Made by a program: the position numbers and the translations under genes. Source: SZUA-584 sp040768905 (GTDB lineage Bacteria > Bacillota > Clostridia > Christensenellales > SZUA-584). From it: a DNA stretch of 64,000 bases. Shown here piece after piece: positions 33,335 through 41,931 of the stretch (position 1 is the first letter of the stretch; every line of letters begins with the position of its first letter). Location of the stretch: assembly GCA_040768905.1 (NCBI GenBank), contig JAXGMA010000001.1, positions 744,001 through 808,000 on the forward strand. The letters are read 5' to 3'. The notes under the pieces were generated by a model, which saw nothing but the letters and a program-made list of their open reading frames with translations, did not search any database and was not told the origin of the DNA.

Positions 33335-34168
33335 ATGAAAACAAGCTATAATGAAGCAACAGCGATGGGATGCTCGACGCTTGAGAAGGACCTTGTTCTT
33401 TGCGAAAAATACGGATTCGATTTTATTGAAATCAGGATTGACATGCTGCGAAAGTATTTGGATAAGCATTCAGCCGATGATTTGAAAGCGTTTTTTGATA
33501 ACAGCCATATAAAACCTCACGCCTTTAATGCCATATATATTAACTTTTGTGATGATGGCGAATGGCAGTGCGTCATGGATGATTTTTTGCTGGCGTGCAA
33601 AGTCGGCGAAAAAATCGGCGACCATTATATCATCGTGTGCCCGAGAATCACGCCATTGCCATGCACACAAAGTGAGAAGGCGATATTTGAAGATTCGGTG
33701 GAGAGGCTTAACAAACTGGCGGATATAGGGGAAGGTTATGGCATGAATCTCGCTTTTGAACCGGTTGGCAATCCCGGCTGCTGTGTGAGGACGGTCAGAC
33801 AGGCATGGGATATCGTCAAATCAATAGACAGGGACAATGTCGGGATCACGGTCGATGCTTTCAATCTGTATTTGTACAACAAGCTGAGTAATTTTGAAGA
33901 CATGAAAATGATCGACACTGATAAGCTTTTTGCGGTTCACCTTGATGACAGCGATGAAAAACCGCTTGAGCAGCTCGATCATTCAGACAGATGCTTTCCC
34001 GGGTTAGGCGTTATCAATCTTAAGAGCTATTTAGGCACTCTCAAAGAGATGAATTATAACGGCATGGTTTCCGTGGAGACCTTCAGGCCGGAATATTGGG
34101 AAAAGGATCCTGAATGGGTCATTAAGACAAGTTATGAATACACAAAGAAGATTTTAGAAGCATACTGA
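33335..34168 (+). CDS. iolI: IolI-like inosose isomerase (TIM barrel)
   Basis: 277-residue xylose-isomerase-like TIM barrel, strongly similar along its length to Bacillus subtilis IolI as I recall it: start xKxxxNEATxxxxSxLxxDLxLCEK, FIEIR, HIKPHAFNA, catalytic/metal Glu in LAFEPVGNP, Asp in GITVDAFNLY, His in FAVHLDDSD, Glu in VSVETFRPEYW. IolI interconverts 2-keto-myo-inositol and 1-keto-D-chiro-inositol. No iolB, iolC, iolD, iolE or iolG is near, so a different cyclitol or keto-sugar may be the substrate. GAAGAGG lies ten bases before the ATG. Last gene of the island. Confidence 0.85.
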   Translation: MKTSYNEATAMGCSTLEKDLVLCEKYGFDFIEIRIDMLRKYLDKHSADDLKAFFDNSHIKPHAFNAIYINFCDDGEWQCVMDDFLLACKVGEKIGDHYIIVCPRITPLPCTQSEKAIFEDSVERLNKLADIGEGYGMNLAFEPVGNPGCCVRTVRQAWDIVKSIDRDNVGITVDAFNLYLYNKLSNFEDMKMIDTDKLFAVHLDDSDEKPLEQLDHSDRCFPGLGVINLKSYLGTLKEMNYNGMVSVETFRPEYWEKDPEWVIKTSYEYTKKILEAY

Positions 34169-34222
34169 TTTTTTTAAGCTGACTTTCTTCATGGCGGTGA
34201 TGATTTTCATGCCGCGACTTCT

Positions 34223-34263
34223 AACCTCAGATATGGCTCTGCTGTATCTGGGGTTTTGTTTTC
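34223..34263 (+). terminator. terminator at the end of the catabolic island
   Basis: AACCTCAGATA / TATCTGGGGTT stem with one G-T pair, 11-nt loop, followed by TTGTTTT. Confidence 0.65.
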
Positions 34264-34273
34264 GCAAGGTTGA

Positions 34274-36154
34274 TTAACCGACGAACATTACATAAAAGCT
34301 GTTTGTTTTGGTGTCCGGTATGCCGTATACGTTATAGAGATTTTGATTTTCCAGGTCTGCGTCGCCGTGATAGTAACAATTCAGCCTGCTGTTGCCCGAA
34401 AACAGTACGAAAGTTTTCATATACAAAGCTGCTTCAAGATGATCAATACAGCCAGTCAGATGAACAGGTTTGCCCGATAAACTCTTGAATCTTCTTGACG
34501 CATCGCCAACGGAAAGCTGCTGGGCTTTTGAAATAAAAGAGTCCTGATTGGGTAATCTTTCGACAGCTATAACAGCTTCACTGGGTTTCCAGCCCTCGCT
34601 GGAAGCACGCAGGCCATACATGTTCAGGCCAAGCTGCTCCGATTCGCATACAATAGAATAACGGCCGTCACTCAAGGCCGTTGATGAGGAGACTTTGCCG
34701 TTTGATGAGCAGGTGATCGTTGCACCAGGCTCAGAGATGCCGGTGCATTCAAAAACGTCTTTATAAACGCGCATATACACAGAATCCGGAGTCAGCGCGA
34801 GCTGGGGGAGTTCTCGGACAACTGTAATACTGTCTTTTGTGATACTTCGGCCAGGCTGGCGCACATCGATATGATAAAAATTTTCGCCCACGGTATCAAG
34901 CGGCAGGATGAGGGAAAGGTGTCCGTTATTGCTGATCATGGGTGAATAATCGGTGTTGTTGATAAAAACAAGAGCATCCGGGCTGACTGCCATTGCGATG
35001 TTTATGGTCTCGTCCGTTGTGACCGTATATTCCTCCGGCGGTAATTTTCGGGCGTAAGAAGCGGCATTTAACTTCAGTTTAAGAGGTTCTGCTGAATACG
35101 TATGCGTTTCTGATGGAGTGTTGATCATTAAACTTAAATTGTCTGCCGTAAAAGTGTCTTCAAGCGAGAATACGCCGAGTGCACGTGCCAGCGTCTCGTC
35201 AGGGATCAGAAAGCTTGCTTTCCCCTTTTCCATATCATAAGTTTCCCCGAGAGGCCATACGGTGACGCTTTTTCCGCCGAAGATGGAAACATCAAATTGA
35301 TGCGTCGATATGCTGTTGGCCTGCGTTTCACTGATCAATACAACCATGCTGGCAGACAGTGCGCTCCCAGTGCTAAGATCGATTTTACCGCCGGTCAGTT
35401 CCCGCAGCAATGCAGGATAGCTGCCGTATGTCGTCATGACATAGTTGTTAAAAAAGTAAAAACCTGCAAAAAGCGCAGCCGCCAGCAAGCACCAGATAAG
35501 AGCAGTCAAAACGGAGTTTAATTTCCGGCGTTCTTTCTTTTCTGCGTATGTTTCCGGCTGTGTTTTGCGGTACCGACGCCCGATATCATCTTGCTGTGTT
35601 TCATTCGAATCCGAAGATGGCGGCGTTTTCTGCAAATAGGGAGAAGGCGAAGCCTCCACTTCAACGATCTCCAGCCACGGTTTATCAAGCTTTTGTTCAG
35701 AAACTGCTGAATCTGACCCGACGGGCGGCTCAACGGCCGCAAATATTTCTTCAGCTGTATCTTGTTTGCCGGAACCGTTGAGGGATGGCGGGCTGTCTGA
35801 AGGAATTTCGGCCTGTTTGTTATTGGATGACGAAATGCCGTCACTGGACAGCAAGACGGCAAATGATTCACCAAGATCGGGAATGGCTGTTTGCTGCTCC
35901 TTCCGCTGAAGCGTTTCCGGCGCTGCGTCACCAAGTTTCGCCTCAAAAGCTGGCTTTTCAGCTGTTGCATTTTTGTTATTTTCATTTTGTCCCGAATCTG
36001 TCTGCGCATTTTTTTCTGCGCGCTCCGGCATTTTTTGGGGATCATTGGCATGAACACCAAGCCGGACATTGATGTTTTCCACCAACGCACCGCACCTCGG
36101 GCAAAGCACATCAATAGGGCTTAACTTGTTGCCGCATTTTGGACATTTTTCCAT
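34274..36154 (-). CDS. zinc-ribbon membrane protein of unknown function
   Basis: 626 residues. An N-terminal zinc ribbon CPKCGNKLSPIDVLCPRCG (residues about 4-22) leads into a 180-residue low-complexity acidic/Ser/Gln-rich region. One membrane segment follows (ALIWCLLAAALFAGFYFF, about 240-258), then a large outside domain of beta-rich repeats (DETLARAL, VTTDETINIAM, Ig-like ECTGISEPGATITC). The start is the ATG at 36154 with GGAGG seven bases upstream, not the TTG at 36166. The same build (zinc ribbon, linker, membrane helix, surface domain) is frequent in clostridia; the function is unknown. Convergent with the island. Confidence 0.75.
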   Translation of the reverse strand: MEKCPKCGNKLSPIDVLCPRCGALVENINVRLGVHANDPQKMPERAEKNAQTDSGQNENNKNATAEKPAFEAKLGDAAPETLQRKEQQTAIPDLGESFAVLLSSDGISSSNNKQAEIPSDSPPSLNGSGKQDTAEEIFAAVEPPVGSDSAVSEQKLDKPWLEIVEVEASPSPYLQKTPPSSDSNETQQDDIGRRYRKTQPETYAEKKERRKLNSVLTALIWCLLAAALFAGFYFFNNYVMTTYGSYPALLRELTGGKIDLSTGSALSASMVVLISETQANSISTHQFDVSIFGGKSVTVWPLGETYDMEKGKASFLIPDETLARALGVFSLEDTFTADNLSLMINTPSETHTYSAEPLKLKLNAASYARKLPPEEYTVTTDETINIAMAVSPDALVFINNTDYSPMISNNGHLSLILPLDTVGENFYHIDVRQPGRSITKDSITVVRELPQLALTPDSVYMRVYKDVFECTGISEPGATITCSSNGKVSSSTALSDGRYSIVCESEQLGLNMYGLRASSEGWKPSEAVIAVERLPNQDSFISKAQQLSVGDASRRFKSLSGKPVHLTGCIDHLEAALYMKTFVLFSGNSRLNCYYHGDADLENQNLYNVYGIPDTKTNSFYVMFVG

Positions 36155-36192
36155 AACGACCTCCAACCAACAAAAAAACTGCTTAAAATATT

Positions 36193-36222
36193 TTGCTTAT
36201 CATGTTATGATGAACATATTAT
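36193..36222 (+). promoter_or_regulatory. promoter of the cysteine desulfurase-thiI pair
   Basis: TTGCTT (36193-36198), 18-nt spacer, TATTAT (36217-36222), about 30 nt before the TTG start. An ATGTT / AACAT inverted repeat lies in the spacer. Confidence 0.4.
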
Positions 36223-36253
36223 ATACTAATAAGTTGCAGGAGGCACTATTTTT

Positions 36254-37354
36254 TTGGAAATATATCTTGACAATGCTGCGACGACCAAGCCGCTGGAGCC
36301 GGCATTCAAAAGCCACCTGGTAGCCGGATGGTATAACCCGTCCGCCTCATATGGGCAGGCTGAAGCAGTATTCAATCAAATAAACAGTACGCGAAGGCTA
36401 TTGGCACAAACCGCAGGGCTTTCTGACGGCAGCTGCATTTTCACATCAGGCGGTACCGAAGCAAATAATATGTGCATAAGCGCCTGTCTTCGCCGCGATG
36501 CCCACTACATCACCAGCACCATAGAGCATCCTTCAGTTTATTCGGTGTTCGAATTTTTGGAGCAGCAGGGTGCCGATGTCAGTTATATAAAACCGCGCAA
36601 TTTCTGCATCGACGCACAGGATGTGGCAGGCCTTGTACGTGAAAATACCGTGCTCGTGAGCATCATGCATGTCAACAATGAAACAGGTGCACTCAATAAT
36701 ATTGAAGAAATCTGCGCGAAAGTTAAAGCCAAAAACAAAAATACGCTGTTTCATTCAGACGGTGTACAAGCGCTTTTTAAAGTGCATTTGAACTTATCGG
36801 CGTTCGGGGCAGACTATTACAGTGTGAGCGCGCACAAAATACACGGGCTGAAAGGCACAGGCGCTCTGCTCTGCAGAAAAGGCGTTCATATCAAGCCTCT
36901 GCTTTTTGGCGGCGGACAGGAATACGGCCTGCGTGCAGGCACGGAAAATACTGCAGGCATACAGGCGTTTGACATGGCTTTGCTTCAGGGCGCGATGGAC
37001 AACGCTTATGCACAATCGCTGCATACTGCTTTGATTGACGGCCTTCAAAGCATCCAGGGTGCCGTCATCAACATGCCGGAAAGAAAAGTACCGCACATCG
37101 TGAGCGTGTCTTTTGATGGGGTGCGCGCAGAGGTTCTCGCACGGCTTCTCGGACAGCAGGGCATCTGTATCGGCACGGGAGCTGCCTGCGCCCGCGGGAA
37201 AATAAGCCGTGTGTTGCTCGAATGCGGTTTGAAGCGGAAGCTTGCGGAGGGCACAATACGTATCAGCTTGTGCAGGAACAATACGCATGAGGACATCAGC
37301 AAATGCTTAGACGCCTTAGAACAAGGCGTCAAACAGCTTCGGAGGTTGCGTTGA
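36254..37354 (+). CDS. cysteine desulfurase (NifS/IscS family)
   Basis: 366-residue PLP enzyme that takes sulfur from cysteine as a persulfide. N-terminal YLDNAATTKP, PLP Lys in SVSAHKIHGLKGTGAL, persulfide Cys in GTGAACARGKISRV. TTG start at 36254 with GGAGG upstream; the first residues LEIYLDNAA are the conserved family start. The stop codon touches the thiI start, and the pairing indicates that it is the dedicated sulfur donor for ThiI, as Bacillus NifZ is for ThiI. Confidence 0.93.
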   Translation: MEIYLDNAATTKPLEPAFKSHLVAGWYNPSASYGQAEAVFNQINSTRRLLAQTAGLSDGSCIFTSGGTEANNMCISACLRRDAHYITSTIEHPSVYSVFEFLEQQGADVSYIKPRNFCIDAQDVAGLVRENTVLVSIMHVNNETGALNNIEEICAKVKAKNKNTLFHSDGVQALFKVHLNLSAFGADYYSVSAHKIHGLKGTGALLCRKGVHIKPLLFGGGQEYGLRAGTENTAGIQAFDMALLQGAMDNAYAQSLHTALIDGLQSIQGAVINMPERKVPHIVSVSFDGVRAEVLARLLGQQGICIGTGAACARGKISRVLLECGLKRKLAEGTIRISLCRNNTHEDISKCLDALEQGVKQLRRLR

Positions 37355-38530
37355 ATGGAAAAAATCATTATCATTCGTTATGCGGAGATCCATTTAAAAG
37401 GTCTCAACCGCCCTTTTTTTGAAAAGGCACTGGTCAGCAATGCCAAAAAAGCTCTCATAAATATAGGCGGCGTTGATGTCAGCCGCGGTGAAGGGCGTAT
37501 CTATGTAAAAAACGTTCCGGAGGACATGATGTCTGAGGCGCTTGATGCGCTGACCCGCGTTTTTGGCGTACATTCTATAAGCCCTGCGGTGCGCCTCAAA
37601 CAGGATTTTGATGCGGCAGCGCATGTGCTGGCTGATATGGTGGCCGATGAACGTAAACACTTTGCACAGGAGACACTGCAGTTCCGTGTGGAAGCGCGCC
37701 GCGCAGACAAACGCTTTCCCATGACTTCGGCGCAGATGGCAGCAGAAGCCGGTGCTGTTGTGCTGTCGCGTGTTGATGGGTTAAAGGTCAACCTTAATCA
37801 CCCCGAACTGACGGCATATCTTGAGATGCGAGACATGGCCTACTGCTATACAAAAGTCTTCAAAGGGCCGGGCGGCATGCCTGTGGGCTGCAACGGCCGC
37901 GCAGCGCTGCTGCTGTCGGGCGGCATAGACAGCCCGGCCGCGGGCTGCATGATCGCCAAACGCGGCGTGATTTTATCGGCGGTGCATTTTGAAAGTTTCC
38001 CGTATACGAGCGACAAAGCGCTTGAAAAGGTGCATCAGCTTGCACGCCTGATGGCGCGTTACACAGGCCCCATAAAGCTGCACACCATACGCTTCACCGA
38101 TTTGCAGATGACGCTGCATGAGCGCTGTCCGCATGATTATCTAACAGTACTGATGCGGCGTTTTATGATGCGCATCGCGGAACGCATCGCACACAAAGAC
38201 AAATGCCTTGCGCTGGTGACGGGAGAGAGTGTGGGACAGGTGGCGAGCCAGACGTTGGAGAGCCTTGCTGCCACCAACGCGGCTGTTTCCATGCCCGTGC
38301 TGCGCCCGCTGATCGGTATGGACAAGGCGGAGATCACGGAGATTGCACAGCGTTACGGCACGTTTGAGACGTCGATACTGCCCTTTGAAGACTGCTGCAC
38401 CGTATTCGTACCCAAACATCCTGTGACCAGGCCGCGGCTTGATGCCATACGCGAAGCAGAAGCGGGTATTGATGCCGAGGCGATGATATCTGCCGCGCTT
38501 GAAAGCGATGTCGTGACAATGATCGGGTAA
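37355..38530 (+). CDS. thiI: tRNA 4-thiouridine synthase ThiI
   Basis: 391 residues. N-terminal ferredoxin-like and THUMP domains, then the PP-loop ATPase site LLSGGIDSPAAGCM (residues about 184-197) and FEDCCTVFVPKHPVTRP near the C-terminus. There is no rhodanese domain, as in Bacillus ThiI, so sulfur is handed over directly from the neighbouring desulfurase. It adenylates U8 of tRNA and replaces O4 by sulfur. It starts immediately after the desulfurase stop. Confidence 0.96.
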   Translation: MEKIIIIRYAEIHLKGLNRPFFEKALVSNAKKALINIGGVDVSRGEGRIYVKNVPEDMMSEALDALTRVFGVHSISPAVRLKQDFDAAAHVLADMVADERKHFAQETLQFRVEARRADKRFPMTSAQMAAEAGAVVLSRVDGLKVNLNHPELTAYLEMRDMAYCYTKVFKGPGGMPVGCNGRAALLLSGGIDSPAAGCMIAKRGVILSAVHFESFPYTSDKALEKVHQLARLMARYTGPIKLHTIRFTDLQMTLHERCPHDYLTVLMRRFMMRIAERIAHKDKCLALVTGESVGQVASQTLESLAATNAAVSMPVLRPLIGMDKAEITEIAQRYGTFETSILPFEDCCTVFVPKHPVTRPRLDAIREAEAGIDAEAMISAALESDVVTMIG

Positions 38531-38585
38531 TATTTTCCGCATCACCCTTAAAAATTATTTCTCGTAGAATCTTTATCTTTGCATA

Positions 38586-38614
38586 TTGACACCGCTGTTC
38601 CCATATATTAATAT
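38586..38614 (+). promoter_or_regulatory. promoter of the tetR-ABC exporter operon
   Basis: Consensus TTGACA (38586-38591), 17-nt spacer, TAATAT (38609-38614). Confidence 0.65.
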
Positions 38615-38645
38615 TAGACCAATCAGTACAGACCATACGGTCTAA
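38614..38645. promoter_or_regulatory. TetR-type operator just after the -10 box
   Basis: AGACC-ATAC-GGTCT (38630-38643) is a perfect inverted repeat. A wider pair TTAGACC (38614) / GGTCTAA (38639-38645) frames it. Size, sequence and position just downstream of the promoter fit autorepression by the TetR protein encoded at 38821. Confidence 0.6.
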
Positions 38646-38686
38646 TCGGGCGCAACGTTTTATTATTTAATAAGGAGGGCATAACC

Positions 38687-38812
38687 ATGGAATGGTGGAT
38701 CTGGGTGCTGATCGCTGTGGGCGTGATCTTGATAGGGGCGCTCAAACTCGTCTTTTTCAAAAAGTTTATGCAGAAGAAGAAAGCACAAAAACCAAAATTC
38801 GAGGATGACTAA
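38687..38812 (+). CDS. 41-residue single-pass membrane peptide
   Basis: Small gene with a strong AAGGAGGG site eight bases before its ATG. The product begins MEWWIWVLIAVGVILIGALK, one membrane helix, followed by a very basic tail (KKFMQKKKAQKPKFEDD). It is the first gene behind the TetR-controlled promoter and lies nine bases before tetR. It may be a partner or regulator of the exporter. It is not a family I recognise. Confidence 0.7.
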   Translation: MEWWIWVLIAVGVILIGALKLVFFKKFMQKKKAQKPKFEDD

Positions 38813-38820
38813 AAAGGCAG

Positions 38821-39462
38821 ATGAAAAGAACCATTGATTATAAAGAGCTGATTGGTGAAAACAATCCGATCAAACGCTTTCCTCTGCTTTTAGAGGCGGC
38901 GCTCGACGAATTTTCGCAAAAAAAGTTCAATGAAGCCTCGCTGAACGATATCTTAAAGCAGGCCGGTATGAGCAAGGGAAGTTTCTATCACCACTTTGGC
39001 GATAAATTCGGGCTGTATATCTGCGTCAGCGATATTCTGGTCGTAAAAAAGCTTGCTTATTTTACGCCGAGGCTCAAAGATGCGGACATCAATGATTTTT
39101 TCGGCTTTTTAAAACAGTTGATGCGCGCGACAGTCGAATATATGCTTGAGGATAAAAGAATGCAGGAGTTTGCAAACAGGTATCTTGAGGAACCAGAAGT
39201 GCTAAAAAACAAGGTGCTGACGCTTTTCCCTTATGATTTTGACTCAGGATTCGGCCCGGTCGTTGCGGCAGCCATGGAAGCCGGCACGCTGAGCAACCGG
39301 TTCTCGCCGCAGTTCGTCACAAAACTTTTTGAGCTTTTTATGTCCAATTCATATAAGCTGATCAGCGAAAGCCAAACGAGAAATACTAAGACAGTCTTTG
39401 AGCTTGTCAACCAATTGATCGATTTTATGCAGTATGGCATTGCCGCAAAGGAGAGGGAATAA
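38821..39462 (+). CDS. TetR-family transcriptional regulator
   Basis: 213 residues. N-terminal HTH: LLEAALDEFSQKKFNEASLNDILKQAGMSKGSFYHHFGDKFGLY, the clear TetR signature at about residues 21-64. The C-terminal ligand domain is not identifiable by substrate. The TAATG overlap with the next gene shows it is in one operon with the ABC exporter, which it probably represses via the operator at 38614. Confidence 0.93.
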   Translation: MKRTIDYKELIGENNPIKRFPLLLEAALDEFSQKKFNEASLNDILKQAGMSKGSFYHHFGDKFGLYICVSDILVVKKLAYFTPRLKDADINDFFGFLKQLMRATVEYMLEDKRMQEFANRYLEEPEVLKNKVLTLFPYDFDSGFGPVVAAAMEAGTLSNRFSPQFVTKLFELFMSNSYKLISESQTRNTKTVFELVNQLIDFMQYGIAAKERE

Positions 39463-40322
39463 TGGAACATGCTTTCAAAGTGAAAGACCTACAATACAAC
39501 TACCGCACATCCAGAGAAGACGTGATCAGAGGCGTCAGTTTCGATGTGCACAGCGGAGAAGTTTTCGGGCTGCTCGGTCCATCGGGTGCAGGAAAAACGA
39601 CCATACAGAAAATACTTATAAAGCTCCTTGAAGGCTACAGAGGCCAAATTGCTTATTTCGAAAAGGATTTAAAATCAATCGGCAAAGAGCTTTATGAAGA
39701 GATCGGCGTCGGGTTTGAGATGCCGGTGCATTTTACCAAGATGACCGCGCTTGAAAACATGAAGTATTTTTCCGGCTTCTATAAAAAAACGGCCAGTATA
39801 CAGGAGCTCATGGAAAAGGTCGGCCTTTGGGAATACCGCGACTACAAGGTGGGGGAGTACTCAAAAGGCATGAAGGTGCGGCTCAATTTCGTACGCGCCA
39901 TGCTCAACGCTCCGCGCATGCTGTTCCTCGACGAGGTCACCAACGGGCTAGACCCCAAAAACGCGCGCATCATCAAAGACATCATCTCAGATTTTCGTGA
40001 CAAGGGCGGCACGGTGTTTTTAACGACGCATCTGATGAACGATGTGGAACAGCTTTGTGACCGCATCGTCTTTTGCGTGCAGGGCAAACTGGGCGAGATA
40101 TCCACGCCGCGCGACCTGAAAATCAAATACGGCAAGCGTGAGCTCAAAGTGGAGTACAGGGAAAACGGTACGACGGAAAACGCTATTTTCTCTATGCAGG
40201 ATATCGGCACGAACAAGGAATTTATTTCGCTGCTCAAAGCCAAAGAGATCGAGACCATCCATTCGGGCGAAACGACGATGGAGGATATCTTCATCAAGGT
40301 GACGGGAGTTGAAGTCAAATGA
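39462..40322 (+). CDS. ABC-2 type exporter, ATP-binding protein
   Basis: 286 residues. Walker A GPSGAGKTT (about residues 43-51), signature YSKGMKVRLNFVRAM (KGM in place of GGQ, usual in drug and bacteriocin exporters), Walker B RMLFLDEVTNGLD, and H-loop TTHLM. Works with the two permeases that follow. The start overlaps tetR, and the stop overlaps permease 1 (ATGA). Confidence 0.94.
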   Translation: MEHAFKVKDLQYNYRTSREDVIRGVSFDVHSGEVFGLLGPSGAGKTTIQKILIKLLEGYRGQIAYFEKDLKSIGKELYEEIGVGFEMPVHFTKMTALENMKYFSGFYKKTASIQELMEKVGLWEYRDYKVGEYSKGMKVRLNFVRAMLNAPRMLFLDEVTNGLDPKNARIIKDIISDFRDKGGTVFLTTHLMNDVEQLCDRIVFCVQGKLGEISTPRDLKIKYGKRELKVEYRENGTTENAIFSMQDIGTNKEFISLLKAKEIETIHSGETTMEDIFIKVTGVEVK

Positions 40323-41032
40323 AAGGGATGCTCAAGCTGCTCAAGGGCGAGCTGCACCGCCTTGTTCTCTATAAGATACTGCCTGTCAGCCTTGTCACTT
40401 CGCTTATATGGATCGTGATCTTTCTGTTTATTACAGCGCAGGAGGCAAAAGAACTGCTCCCGCTGCTTGTGTTCGTTGATGTCTCAATGATGTCGATCAT
40501 TCTGATCGGCGCGTCGCACCATCTTGAACGGCAGGAAGGCATCATCAAATCGATGATGATCATGCCGGTATCGTTGGGGCAGATACTCTGTGCTAAGATC
40601 ATCGCCGCGATGGTGCTTGCTGTCGAAGCCGCTGTGATCACGTCTCTCGCGCTTCTTGTAATACACGGCGTGGTCATCAACTATGCGATGCTGCTGTTTG
40701 CGGTCGTCCTCGGCGGCGCCGCACACGCGGCCATCGGTTTTTTCCTCGCACTGCACAGCCGCGATTTTTCGACGATGCTGGCGCTTTTGATGGCATACAT
40801 GCTGCCGATGGCTTTACTTCCTATCCTTAACGAGCTTAATATCATCGACGTCAATGAGTGGATTTTGTTTGTTTCGCCGGCGCAATCCGGGCTTTTGCTG
40901 CTTGGCTCGGCAGTGACAGAAGTTGACATACTCAAGGTTTTTGCGGCGTTTGCTTACCTGCTGGCTCTGACCGTCATTCTGATCCGGTTTGCGGTATATC
41001 CACGGTTCAAACGCGTGTCGGTGAGGGGGTAG
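40319..41032 (+). CDS. ABC-2 type exporter, permease 1
   Basis: 237 residues with about six membrane segments, and a short cytoplasmic N-terminus (MKGMLKLLKGELHR). Of the ABC-2/fluoroquinolone-export type. It overlaps the ATPase gene by four bases and is followed after four bases by the second permease; the two probably form a heterodimer. Confidence 0.85.
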   Translation: MKGMLKLLKGELHRLVLYKILPVSLVTSLIWIVIFLFITAQEAKELLPLLVFVDVSMMSIILIGASHHLERQEGIIKSMMIMPVSLGQILCAKIIAAMVLAVEAAVITSLALLVIHGVVINYAMLLFAVVLGGAAHAAIGFFLALHSRDFSTMLALLMAYMLPMALLPILNELNIIDVNEWILFVSPAQSGLLLLGSAVTEVDILKVFAAFAYLLALTVILIRFAVYPRFKRVSVRG

Positions 41033-41036
41033 TATC

Positions 41037-41828
41037 ATGAAAAAATATTTTTCGTTGTTTAAATATGAGGTGAAAACCATTATCCGCGATCCGATGAACA
41101 TCTTTATGCTGTCTTTCCCTCTCATCGTTTTTGTTCTCGGTGCGTTCGTCTTCCCGACAGTGTTTGATACAATGGCGGCAGACGAAGAGGCTTTGATGGT
41201 CGTGCTGCTGCTGCTGATCATTGTGATCCTGACTTTCGGCAATTATTTCATCGCTGCAATGGCTACCTTCCTCCTGCTCGACCATAAGGACGAATGCACA
41301 CTCAACACCATCGCGGTCACGCCAGTCGGGGCAGCCGGTTATCTAAGGTTCAAGATGACTTATGTCTATATATTTTCATTGATCACCACGCTGCTCGTGC
41401 TTGTCGGAGTCAAATACATCGCAGGAGCAAAGTACGCCATTTACGGGATGTCTCTTTTTGATAATGTCGGCATCGGAAAGATCATTGTATTTTCGGCGGT
41501 CTCGTCGCTGTTCGTGCCCGCTTTGGCTTTGTTCCAGAGCGCCTTTGCGAGAAATAAGGTGGAGGGGTTCGCGTACGTCAAAGGCGCTGGTATTGTTGCG
41601 TTCATACCCATACTGATGGTGCTCGATGCCATGCAGGGAGGTATGCAGTACATTCTTGGCATATTCCCGAACTTCTGGGCTGTCAAGGGTATGCTCAGCG
41701 CTTTTATGCCGATGAAGGCCAGCAGCGCTGATTTGAACTTCGCGCTCTATATGGCCATCGGTGCGGTGTTCAATCTGCTGATCATCGGTGTCACATATCG
41801 TATGTTTATCAAGAAAACGCAATACTAA
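41037..41828 (+). CDS. ABC-2 type exporter, permease 2
   Basis: 263 residues, about six membrane segments, N-terminus MKKYFSLFKYEVKTIIRDPMNIFML as in ABC-2 permeases. The DEEALMVVLLLLIIVILTFGNYFIAAM region corresponds to the first exit helices. Last gene of the TetR-controlled operon, ending before a two-way terminator. Confidence 0.86.
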   Translation: MKKYFSLFKYEVKTIIRDPMNIFMLSFPLIVFVLGAFVFPTVFDTMAADEEALMVVLLLLIIVILTFGNYFIAAMATFLLLDHKDECTLNTIAVTPVGAAGYLRFKMTYVYIFSLITTLLVLVGVKYIAGAKYAIYGMSLFDNVGIGKIIVFSAVSSLFVPALALFQSAFARNKVEGFAYVKGAGIVAFIPILMVLDAMQGGMQYILGIFPNFWAVKGMLSAFMPMKASSADLNFALYMAIGAVFNLLIIGVTYRMFIKKTQY

Positions 41829-41901
41829 AAAATTTGTTGATGAGGGGTTATTTGCGATGGCTCTGCCCTCGGAATGATTCATCAAAATAACGCACATAAA
41901 A

Positions 41902-41923
41902 AAGCCCCGGGACACCGGGGCTT
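41902..41923. terminator. two-way terminator between the exporter and hydA
   Basis: AAGCCCCGG, GACA loop, CCGGGGCTT; an A run on the left and T on the right serve both converging operons. Confidence 0.85.
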
Positions 41924-41931
41924 TGCCGACT

